The position numbers and the translations under genes were made by a program. Shown here in pieces: positions 1 to 5,569 of a stretch of DNA of 8,962 nt. Positions within the stretch are counted from its first letter, which is position 1. Each line of letters starts with the position of its first letter. The notes beneath the pieces are model-generated. The model was not told the DNA's origin. It was given only the letters and a program-made list of their open reading frames with translations, and searched no databases. This DNA comes from Deltaproteobacteria bacterium (GTDB lineage: Bacteria; Bdellovibrionota; O2-12-FULL-43-9; JACQJE01): assembly GCA_016205125.1 (NCBI GenBank), contig JACQJE010000126.1, positions 1-8,962 on the forward strand. Direction: 5' to 3'.

Positions 1-9
1 AATACTCCA

Positions 10-39
10 TGAGATGTAATCCTGAGATGTAATGCTGAG
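10..39 (+). repeat. Degenerate partial copies of the palindrome arm
   Basis: A 13-base unit occurs twice in tandem (TGAGATGTAATCC at 10-22, TGAGATGTAATGC at 23-35), followed by TGAG. Read in another register, TGTAATCCTGAG (15-26) and TGTAATGCTGAG (28-39) differ by only one and two bases from TGTCATCCTGAG (46-57), the outer arm of the adjacent palindrome. They therefore look like eroded or truncated copies of that arm. This is a direct reading of the bases. That they arose by repeat expansion is inference. Confidence 0.7.
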
Positions 40-45
40 TACTAT

Positions 46-99
46 TGTCATCCTGAGCGAAGCGAAGGATCTAGATCCTTCGCTTCGCTCAGGATGACA
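46..99. repeat. 54-bp perfect palindrome, REP-like repeat
   Basis: Bases 46-99 read identically on both strands. Each arm is 27 bases, opening with TGTCATCCTGAGCGAAGCGA, and the centre is CTAG at 71-74. Transcribed, it would form a very long hairpin with almost no loop. No T-run follows on either side, so it is not a standard terminator. The sequence TCATCCTGAGCGAAGCGAAGGATC is, to my knowledge, a dispersed intergenic palindrome seen in many unrelated environmental bacterial genomes, so a REP-type element is the best call. On the right, TGACA is duplicated (95-104). Removing one copy would lengthen the palindrome to 58 bp (ATTGTCAT against ATGACAAT). It ends 21 bases before the first gene. 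Confidence 0.85.
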
Positions 100-120
100 T
101 GACAATCACAATGGATTGTA

Positions 121-1671
121 ATGATGCAGGCTGATTCTCACAAAGTCGAAAGAAATTTATTCGCACTCATCCTCTTCTCCGCTTTGGCAAGGCTTGCCGC
201 AGGCCATTGGCTTGGCTTGGGTTACGGAGAATCGTACTATTTTTCCCTGGCAGCAAAGCCGAGCCTCAGCTACTTTGATCAACCCCCTCTCTCTCTTTGG
301 CTGGCCGCTGTCAGCATGAAGTTGTTCGGAGCTGTCACTCCCCTGGTTTTGCGTCTCCCTTTTATTCTTCTCTTTGCGGGATCGACTTATCTGATTTATG
401 CGATTGGGAAGAAAATGTTTGGCGCATGGCCCGGCTTTTACGCGGCACTGCTGCTGAACGTTTCTGCCGTTTTTGGTGTCAGCACCGGCATCTTCTTCCA
501 ACCTGAATCCCCTCTGATCTTCTTCTGGCTGACGACGGTCTGGTGCCTCATCAAACTTTTCTTTGATCCCAGTCTCAAAAATCCGTATTTTTACTGGGCG
601 GCGACAGGGATCCTCTTTGGTTTGGGACTGCTGAGCAAATACCCCGCCATTTTCCTGCCTATTGGAGCCTTTCTCTTCCTTCTGACCACCCCTCCTCAGA
701 GGGGGTGGCTCAAGCATCCTGGCCCTTATCTCGCCATCCTGATCTCAGTTCTCCTTTTTGCCCCTGTTCTGATCTGGAATGCGCAACATGAGTGGATCTC
801 CCTTTTGTGGCAGGGACACAGGGGGGTCGATTACAAGGGGATTCATCTCATCTGGCTATTGAGAAGCATTTTAGGACAAGCCGCCTGGGTATTGCCGTGG
901 ATTTGGATCCCGCTCATTTTCCAGCTCTACCGCTGTTTCAAGGGGGGTCCCGCTCTTTCAAAAAATTGGTTCATTGCATGGATGAGTGTTGTGCCGATTG
1001 TCGTTTTCACAGCCATCTCTCTCTGGACAGAAATCGGTTATCATTTTCACTGGCAGGCCCCCGGTTACCTGATGCTCTTTCTCCCTTTGGGAGATTCACT
1101 CTTTCGCCTTCTGCAGAATGGGAGCCAGAGGGCGAGAAGGTGGCTCATTGGATCCACCGCATTCTCCTCCCTGGCCCTCCTCATCGTTGTGACCCATGTC
1201 GCCACAGGATGGGGGAGGGGGATAGAGCAGCTTTTTGCTTCGGATGAATCGAAAAAATTAGATGACCCGACCCTTGAGATGCTGGATTACTCAACCCTCG
1301 AAGAAGCCCTCCGCGGGAGAGGGTTGTTGGCGAGGAAGGATCTTTTCGTCTTTACCAACCGCTGGTTTCAGAGTGGGAAAGTCGATTACGCACTGAAGGG
1401 GAAAATGCCACTCTTTTGTTTTCACCCCTCTGATCAGAGAGGTTTCGAATTTTTAAGAGAGAGTGAAGAGTGGCTCGGAAAAGATGGAGTGTTGGTGAGT
1501 ACCCAAAAGAAACTCGACAATCCCCACGATGCTTTTGGAGAGTATTTCGAAGAGATCATCCCCCTCGGCTTCGTGACCGTACCGAGAGGAAAATATATCG
1601 AGGAGACGCTTTACCTGCATTATTGCAGGAATTACAGAAAAGTCTTTCCAAAGGCGTACGTTCAAAAATGA
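121..1671 (+). CDS. GT39 / ArnT-like integral membrane glycosyltransferase
   Basis: This 516-residue polytopic protein has the layout of the PMT_2/GT39 family, which moves a sugar from a polyprenyl-phosphate donor to an acceptor on the periplasmic face of the inner membrane. About 11 hydrophobic segments run from residue 11 to 361 (for example 11-28, 76-96, 103-122, 129-148, 202-219, 283-301, 313-330, 341-361). A soluble C-terminal domain follows (about 365-516). Family signatures visible are the first periplasmic loop GESYY (36-40) followed by YFDQPPL (51-57), HWQAPGYL (310-317), and a C-terminal FTNRW block (411-415). The loop normally starts with Asp (DE-x-YY). Here that position is Gly36, while Glu37 and Asp53 remain. 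Two ATGs stand at 121 and 124 and neither has a good ribosome site, only a weak TGGA. No promoter is visible between the palindrome and the start. The stop overlaps the start of the PAP2 gene. Donor and acceptor cannot be named. Confidence 0.88.
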   Translation: MMQADSHKVERNLFALILFSALARLAAGHWLGLGYGESYYFSLAAKPSLSYFDQPPLSLWLAAVSMKLFGAVTPLVLRLPFILLFAGSTYLIYAIGKKMFGAWPGFYAALLLNVSAVFGVSTGIFFQPESPLIFFWLTTVWCLIKLFFDPSLKNPYFYWAATGILFGLGLLSKYPAIFLPIGAFLFLLTTPPQRGWLKHPGPYLAILISVLLFAPVLIWNAQHEWISLLWQGHRGVDYKGIHLIWLLRSILGQAAWVLPWIWIPLIFQLYRCFKGGPALSKNWFIAWMSVVPIVVFTAISLWTEIGYHFHWQAPGYLMLFLPLGDSLFRLLQNGSQRARRWLIGSTAFSSLALLIVVTHVATGWGRGIEQLFASDESKKLDDPTLEMLDYSTLEEALRGRGLLARKDLFVFTNRWFQSGKVDYALKGKMPLFCFHPSDQRGFEFLRESEEWLGKDGVLVSTQKKLDNPHDAFGEYFEEIIPLGFVTVPRGKYIEETLYLHYCRNYRKVFPKAYVQK

Positions 1672-2258
1672 TGCTGCAGCAGATGATTGAATTCGACAGG
1701 GCACTCTTCCTCGCGATGAATAATGGATTGGCCCATCCGTTCAACGACCTCTTCTTTGGTTTTTTTACCCTCCTTGGATTCGCCGGGGTTTTACTCCCCC
1801 TTACCGCTCTCTTCCTTTTCCTGTACCACCCAAAATCTTTTCTTTGGAATATGGCGGTGGTCCTTTGCGGCATCCTGGTGGGAGCGGCACTCTTGCACAC
1901 GCTAAAAGAGATTGTTGCACGACCCCGCCCCTTGAGCGATTTCTGGAACCTCCAGGAAAAAGGTGAAGTGGTGGTTCACACGCTCTTTCAAAAGCTGGTT
2001 GGCAACAACTCCTTTCCATCGGGACATGCGCAGTTGGCCTTTGGAACGGCAGTGGGATTAGCGCGTATTTATCCGGCAGGCACGCTTTTTTTTCTCCTGA
2101 TTGCTTCACTGATTGGCATCTCGAGAATCTATGTCGGGGCGCACTTTCCACTCGATGTGCTCATGGGAGCGCTATTAGGAAGCGGTGCCTCTCTCCTTGT
2201 ATTTCGGATGGCAAAAAATTTGCGTTTTAATGAAGCCAGGCAAAATAATCGTTTTTAA
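1668..2258 (+). CDS. PAP2-family membrane lipid phosphatase
   Basis: This 196-residue PAP2 superfamily phosphatase has all three catalytic motifs intact: K80-x6-R87-P88 (KEIVARPRP), P117-S-G-H120 (FPSGH) and S152-R-x5-H159-x3-D163 (SRIYVGAHFPLD). Hydrophobic segments lie near residues 28-52, 60-79, 121-135, 138-151 and 162-180. Members remove phosphate from membrane lipids: undecaprenyl pyrophosphate, phosphatidylglycerol phosphate or lipid A. The sequence does not decide among these. The start at 1668 makes an ATGA overlap with the stop of the glycosyltransferase gene, implying translational coupling, with AAAGG (1650-1654) about 13 bases upstream. The frame is open further upstream to 1470, but that part overlaps the glycosyltransferase and lacks PAP2 character. 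ATGs at 1671 and 1683 are alternatives. The pairing suggests recycling of a polyprenyl carrier or trimming of the same lipid acceptor, which is inference. Confidence 0.93.
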   Translation: MMLQQMIEFDRALFLAMNNGLAHPFNDLFFGFFTLLGFAGVLLPLTALFLFLYHPKSFLWNMAVVLCGILVGAALLHTLKEIVARPRPLSDFWNLQEKGEVVVHTLFQKLVGNNSFPSGHAQLAFGTAVGLARIYPAGTLFFLLIASLIGISRIYVGAHFPLDVLMGALLGSGASLLVFRMAKNLRFNEARQNNRF

Positions 2259-2260
2259 AA

Positions 2261-2298
2261 TTCTCAGTCGGAAATAGACATCTATTTCCGACTGAGAA
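2261..2298. terminator. Hairpin terminator between convergent genes
   Basis: TTCTCAGTCGGAAATAG (2261-2277) pairs perfectly with 2282-2298 around the loop ACAT, a 17-bp stem. Read on the minus strand it starts directly after the TAG stop of the barrel gene (2299-2301) and is followed by TTTTAAAAACG, so it fits a Rho-independent terminator for that gene. On the + strand it begins two bases after the PAP2 stop but lacks a downstream T-run. It may still slow or protect that transcript. The position between two convergent stops supports a shared role. Confidence 0.75.
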
Positions 2299-3453
2299 CT
2301 AGAGAGGCCAGTTTGCTGTAATGGAGAGAGAGCCGCGCAAGTCGGGCCGCGCCCAACCCAGCTCCCCAAGCTCTTCCTGATGGAGAGAGGCATCAATTGA
2401 GATCTTTCCTGCCGAGATTCCGATCCCCCCAGCGGGGTATCCCTGATAGAGTCCCCCTCTCAAAAAGAGCGTCTCATGAAAGAGCTGGAGTTCGGTCCCG
2501 AGATGGAAATGTTTGAGGTAAGAGGAGAGCCGCGCAGGTGAAAAGGATCTCCCGAGGCTGCGGAAATCGGCCGCGATCAGCAGGGAGTGGCTCTTCCACG
2601 GGGGGGATTGGACACTGACTCCAAAATCGAGACTCTGTCCCCATCGGAGATCCTCTGCCCTGTCTCCTTTGGGATCTTCAACGACAACCCCTAATTGAGA
2701 TCCGAGAATCCGGTGAATGACAAGACCCAGGGCAGGTCGCCATTCTGCCGTTTCTGTGAAGAGCGCCCTCTCATCGGCTGCAGATCCAAAGGAATAGAGG
2801 AGGCCGAAATCGAAGTCGAGGAGATAGAGTCTCGATTTTGGGATGCCGATGTTCTGGCTTGCCGCCGGGTCAATAAAGTCATCCAGCTCAAAAGTTCTGA
2901 CTCCTCCATAACGGTGACTCAGCAGAGCGCTCATGCCGATGGCGAGACGGTTTCTCCAGACCGGTTTTGCCCATCCGGCCATTATTCCAGTGTCTGTGAG
3001 GTAACTGAGTGTCGCTTCGGGAATGACAGGATTGTGGATGTCGGCATCGATCTGCCCCGCATAAAACCCTCCCAATGCGAATTGATTCGCGGCATAGGCC
3101 GGAAAGATGCTCCAGTTGGCATGACCATGCTTTCCGATGAGAGGGGTGAGGAGCTTGTGGACTTGATCCGGATTTTGGGATGCTTCATTGGCAGTGGTCA
3201 GCACGTTGATGGAATCGAAACCGAAACTACCGTTTCCCCTGGGGAGTTGAACTGCTTTGTGGGAAGCTCTGGAGAGCATAGCAGGATTCTGAAAGAGAGC
3301 CTCCAGGCCGCGCCCCCCTGCCACATAAGTGCCTCCCCGGCCATAGATGCTTGGTGTATCAACTGTTGCAGGGTAGGCGCTGAAAAAAGGAGCTGACGTA
3401 AAAGAGAAGAGAAAAAAAAGACGACTGAGAAAAAGCAGATCTCTTTTGCCCAT
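2299..3453 (-). CDS. Outer-membrane beta-barrel protein, TraF/PorV-like
   Basis: This 384-residue exported protein has an N-terminal signal peptide: basic MGKR, then a hydrophobic run at about residues 6-25, with likely cleavage after the FFSA or YPA region (26-29). The mature start carries the YGRGGTYVA...LEALFQNPAML block (about 37-60), typical of the FadL/PorV/TraF_2-type barrels where an xNPA motif begins the barrel. The remainder alternates short amphipathic strands with turns rich in Gly, Asp and Asn (for example LAIGMSALLSHRYGG, LRVG-like strands, LFLRGGLYQGYPAGGIGIS), as expected for a barrel. The ligand is unknown. The start is supported by GGGGAGGG (3458-3464) four bases upstream of ATG. 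It lies alone between a hairpin on its 3' side and a toxin-antitoxin pair on its 5' side, with no transport partner next to it. FadL-like uptake is an alternative. No catalytic motif is seen. Confidence 0.75.
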   Translation of the reverse strand: MGKRDLLFLSRLFFLFSFTSAPFFSAYPATVDTPSIYGRGGTYVAGGRGLEALFQNPAMLSRASHKAVQLPRGNGSFGFDSINVLTTANEASQNPDQVHKLLTPLIGKHGHANWSIFPAYAANQFALGGFYAGQIDADIHNPVIPEATLSYLTDTGIMAGWAKPVWRNRLAIGMSALLSHRYGGVRTFELDDFIDPAASQNIGIPKSRLYLLDFDFGLLYSFGSAADERALFTETAEWRPALGLVIHRILGSQLGVVVEDPKGDRAEDLRWGQSLDFGVSVQSPPWKSHSLLIAADFRSLGRSFSPARLSSYLKHFHLGTELQLFHETLFLRGGLYQGYPAGGIGISAGKISIDASLHQEELGELGWARPDLRGSLSITANWPL

Positions 3454-3516
3454 CGATCCCTCCCCATCCTTCAGAGTGAAGAAAATTTCTGCCAGACCCC
3501 GACGTTGCGATAAGGT

Positions 3517-3834
3517 TCATGACGAAAGTGCCAAAGCAAATTTGATAGCCCCATCAAGGGCCTTTAATTTTTCAGCTCTTAGAAGCGCAATTCGATCTCT
3601 CAGAAATGATTTTGGAATCGTCGTAATTGTATCGGCGTTGACAACGCATTCTTTTGGCAAGCCGTCTGGAACGCCCAATCGCACTTCGACGGGAATATTT
3701 CTGATTTGTGTTGTCAGAGGTGCAATCGTCACAAGCTCCCTCACTTGATAAGCCTCATCCCTGCTAAGCAATACTACAGGCCGCCTTCCGGCAGGCTTCG
3801 GCAGTTCTGCCCACCACACCTCTCCCCTTTTCAT
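3517..3834 (-). CDS. MazF/PemK-family endoribonuclease toxin
   Basis: This 105-residue toxin of the MazF/PemK fold cuts RNA when free of its antitoxin. It opens with MKRGEVWWAELP (1-12) followed by GRRPVVLLSRD (16-26), the family's first strands and conserved Arg-Pro. It continues with VTIAPLTTQIRN, holding the conserved Thr region, and DGLPKECVVNADTI in the second half, where the family's common Ser is Glu-Cys. Its length is typical. The start is placed at ATG 3834 because AGGAG (3847-3843) sits eight bases upstream and the ATG overlaps the antitoxin stop as ATGA. An in-frame GTG nine bases earlier (3843) overlaps that ribosome site and is less likely. It is translated after the antitoxin, the standard order. 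All key motifs look intact, so it is probably active. Confidence 0.92.
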   Translation of the reverse strand: MKRGEVWWAELPKPAGRRPVVLLSRDEAYQVRELVTIAPLTTQIRNIPVEVRLGVPDGLPKECVVNADTITTIPKSFLRDRIALLRAEKLKALDGAIKFALALSS

Positions 3835-4094
3835 TCGCCCCACTCCTCTCCGCCGAGAGATTCAGCCGCAAGTATCCCGTGTAGATGAATATCCGGTGGA
3901 GTTTCTGGATAGTTCCTATATCCTTCTATGTAAGAACGAACTCGCTTCTCTTCCCGCTTTGCAGTCACCCAGTCTCTGATGGCCAAGGCAATCATCGCGC
4001 TGCGCGACAAATGATACTCTTTCCGCATTCTCTCAATCAGTTCATAGACCTGCCGCGGCAAACTGATCGTGAACTTTTCTGTTTGACTCGCCAT
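3831..4094 (-). CDS. Ribbon-helix-helix antitoxin of the MazF pair
   Basis: This 87-residue protein has an N-terminal ribbon-helix-helix DNA-binding fold: strand EKFTISLP (about 5-12), helix RQVYELIERMRKEYHL (13-28), then SRSAMIALAIRDWV (29-42). The charged C-terminal half, ending in GGEEWGE, is the usual part that wraps the toxin. It should neutralise the MazF-type toxin encoded just downstream and repress the shared promoter as a dimer. ATG 4094 is chosen because GAGG (4103-4100) lies five bases upstream. A GTG at 4118, eight codons earlier, is in frame but has no such site and would add residues outside the fold. The stop overlaps the toxin start by four bases. Confidence 0.9.
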   Translation of the reverse strand: MASQTEKFTISLPRQVYELIERMRKEYHLSRSAMIALAIRDWVTAKREEKRVRSYIEGYRNYPETPPDIHLHGILAAESLGGEEWGE

Positions 4095-4124
4095 AAAAAC
4101 CTCGTTTGCTTTAGTCACACTTTT

Positions 4125-4153
4125 ATACTACTAAAAGATCACAAGAAAGTAAA
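4125..4153 (-). promoter_or_regulatory. Candidate promoter of the toxin-antitoxin operon
   Basis: On the minus strand TTTACT (4153-4148) and TAGTAT (4130-4125) are spaced by 17 bases, each matching four of six sigma-70 consensus positions. The predicted start of transcription falls about 20-25 bases before the antitoxin ATG. The surrounding 100 bases are very AT-rich. Such antitoxins usually bind over their own -10, but no clear operator dyad could be defined here. Confidence 0.45.
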
Positions 4154-4159
4154 GCGTAA

Positions 4160-4450
4160 AAATTTATACTTAAATATCAAATAGTTATTAAAATATTAGT
4201 ATGACTTATTGAAATATATCCATAGGAATAGAGAACGGAAAAACGATCGTCCATAGCGTGCCATGGGCTAGCGGATTTGAGCTCTTCTGGGACAGCAATG
4301 TGATGCTCAACCGGGCGAGACGTTTTCCAAAAGTAAGCTGGGGGGACCCCAGTTTGATGCGAATACAGAGAGTTGGGGAGAGTTGCTCTACGCGTGCCCT
4401 TCTCTCAGGCGCTCCTTCTTGATTGGTTTTAGGACGGAAAGGGGTTAGTC
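4160..4450. other. Gene-free segment with small hairpins, function unknown
   Basis: This stretch lies between the toxin-antitoxin promoter and the HAMP promoter. Bases up to about 4220 are AT-rich, and 4230-4450 have clearly more GC. Visible structure includes CTGGGG-GGA-CCCCAG (4338-4352, extendable to nine pairs with one G-U), TTGAGC...GCTCAA around 4278-4310, and AGAG-TTG-CTCT near 4380-4388. Two short overlapping frames stay open: one from GTG 4258 to TGA 4423, and a second whose end reads FDANTESWGELLYACPSLRR. Neither has a start with a ribosome site. It could be a structured RNA, a gene relic or plain spacer. I recognise no known riboswitch or RNA family motif. Confidence 0.35.
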
Positions 4451-4451
4451 G

Positions 4452-4480
4452 TTGACGAACGGGAGAAGGGATCGTACCAT
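4452..4480 (+). promoter_or_regulatory. Candidate sigma-70 promoter of the HAMP gene
   Basis: TTGACG (4452-4457, five of six consensus positions) and TACCAT (4475-4480, four of six) are separated by exactly 17 bases. Transcription would begin near 4487, leaving a leader of about 39 bases. That leader contains the ribosome site AGAGAGGG (4511-4518), seven bases before the ATG at 4526. Spacing and orientation fit. The -10 is imperfect. Confidence 0.5.
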
Positions 4481-4525
4481 CATGGCAGGGTATCTCTAAC
4501 GAGAGGCAGAAGAGAGGGTATTGTT

Positions 4526-5191
4526 ATGCCAAATGTGCGTGAAGGAGAGCGGATCAGGCAGAGAAGAAAGCAGTTCATTGTGGCGTCGAGTTTTCAGTGG
4601 CGTTTTTCAGTGGTGCTGGTGTTGGTTGGATTGGGGGTCGCTTTGGTCATTGGGCTGATTGTCTACCGGATTTTGTCCGGCAATGTTGAAGTGCTGATTG
4701 AGTCCAATGCGATTACCTCGACCAGTGCATTGGATTTCATTGACCGGCAGGAAATACTTCTCTGGCGGACAATGGCCATTACATTTATCGGTGTTTCTGC
4801 AGTTCTTCTCGCACTTGGAATTTACCTCAGTCACAAGCTTGCCGGCCCGATTTACGCGTTGACGCGCGAGATGAAGCGCCTTGCGGCTGGGGATTACAAT
4901 GCCACGTTGGTTTTGCGAAAGCATGATGAATTTCAATATCTGAAAAATAGTTACAATGAGTTGGTTGCCGCATTGCAGAACCATCTGCAAGATGATCTTC
5001 TTCAGATGGACGGGATCATGACGGCGCTCAATCATCGGCTCTCCGAACTTCAGACGAAAGGGAAGCTCACGGAGCTGGATGCGGAGGGTTTGATGGAAGT
5101 GATTCTGTCGCTCCGGAATTTCTACAACCGCAAAAGCCGGATGCTTTACGCCGAAGAGCCGCAAGTGACAATAGAAAACGTAGTGCTTTAG
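4526..5191 (+). CDS. Two-transmembrane HAMP domain protein without output domain
   Basis: This 221-residue inner-membrane protein has a basic cytoplasmic N-terminus (RIRQRRKQFIV, 9-19) and TM1 at about 28-50. A very short periplasmic segment (51-79) follows, then TM2 at about 80-101 and a HAMP domain at about 102-150 with the conserved Pro108 (LAGPIYAL), a Gly-Asp before helix 2 (122-123) and the DEF-x2-L motif at 134-139. The C-terminal 70 residues are charged, likely helical or coiled coil, and contain no kinase, cyclase or methyl-accepting domain that I can recognise. Similar RRK-FIV-FQ-RF N-termini occur in small HAMP proteins of deltaproteobacteria, as I recall. It may relay a membrane signal to a partner or act as a membrane scaffold. 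The ribosome site AGAGAGGG supports the start. No signalling gene is adjacent. Confidence 0.85.
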   Translation: MPNVREGERIRQRRKQFIVASSFQWRFSVVLVLVGLGVALVIGLIVYRILSGNVEVLIESNAITSTSALDFIDRQEILLWRTMAITFIGVSAVLLALGIYLSHKLAGPIYALTREMKRLAAGDYNATLVLRKHDEFQYLKNSYNELVAALQNHLQDDLLQMDGIMTALNHRLSELQTKGKLTELDAEGLMEVILSLRNFYNRKSRMLYAEEPQVTIENVVL

Positions 5192-5224
5192 GGCGTGTCT
5201 AACAAACAAAGAATAAAAAAACCA

Positions 5225-5557
5225 TTATTGGAGAAGTTTTCCAAATTTGAGCGCGATGCTCAAATCGCCCTGCACGCGGAGCTTTCCGGTCACAAAGGCG
5301 ATTTGGGGAGAGAGTTCACCGCTGATGAGGCGTACAAAGTCATTGTCGCTGATTTCAATCCGACAGGAGGGAGAAGGGGTTTCTGCAGGGGTGATGCGGA
5401 CCGGTGAGGCGGAGCAGTCGACGGTCCAGTGACCGCCGTTTGGACCGGTGATGTCGAATTGAATCGCGCCTCCAATCTCATGGGTGAGATCTGGTCTGGA
5501 TTGGAGCCATGGCAAAATCTTCTCTTCAATGAGTTCTTTTGGAGTCTTCCCGGCCAT
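5225..5557 (-). CDS. SCP2 sterol-binding-domain protein
   Basis: This 110-residue stand-alone SCP2 domain is a small cytoplasmic lipid or acyl-CoA carrier with a hydrophobic tunnel. Family features are the early FDITGPNGGHWTVDC (34-48) strand pair, then ISDNDFVRLISGELSP (69-84) and VTGKLRVQGDLSIALKFGKLL (89-109), the conserved C-terminal block of the fold. It starts 12 bases after the stop of the acyl-CoA synthetase gene on the same strand, so the two are surely cotranscribed. It probably handles the fatty acids or CoA thioesters made by that enzyme, which is inference. The ribosome site is weak (GGGAA, about eight bases upstream). A T7 run follows the stop on the minus strand (5221-5215), but I see no solid stem before it. 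It converges with the HAMP gene across about 33 bp. Confidence 0.88.
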   Translation of the reverse strand: MAGKTPKELIEEKILPWLQSRPDLTHEIGGAIQFDITGPNGGHWTVDCSASPVRITPAETPSPSCRIEISDNDFVRLISGELSPQIAFVTGKLRVQGDLSIALKFGKLLQ

Positions 5558-5569
5558 AAAAGTTTCCCG

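Noticed and set aside
46..99. The long palindrome as a Rho-independent terminator or CRISPR repeat
   Set aside because: No T-run follows on either strand, the hairpin has no proper loop, and there are no regularly spaced repeats or spacers.
157..717. 186-codon open frame on the minus strand
   Set aside because: It is antisense to the glycosyltransferase; the charged low-complexity translation is the usual mirror of a membrane protein gene.
1470..1667. Upstream extension of the PAP2 frame by 66 codons
   Set aside because: It overlaps the glycosyltransferase C-terminus, adds Arg-rich sequence unlike PAP2 proteins, and the ATGA overlap start is far more natural.
2294..2301. GAGAACTA shared with the leader dyad at 7431-7438
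   Set aside because: Eight matching bases within 9 kb are expected by chance, and the contexts (terminator and leader) differ.
2695..3396. 233-codon open frame on the + strand
   Set aside because: It is antisense to the barrel gene, which has a signal peptide and a strong ribosome site; the translation is Cys-rich and low in family character.
4160..4525. Known riboswitch (c-di-GMP, cobalamin, others), 6S or SRP RNA
   Set aside because: None of the conserved core sequences that I know for these families could be found by eye.
4607..5209. 200-codon open frame on the minus strand
   Set aside because: It is antisense to the HAMP gene, rich in His, Gln and Asn, with no domain.
5245..5265. 8-bp inverted repeat ATTTGAGC/GCTCAAAT
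   Set aside because: It is inside the SCP2 coding region and has no T-run in either direction, so it is likely chance.
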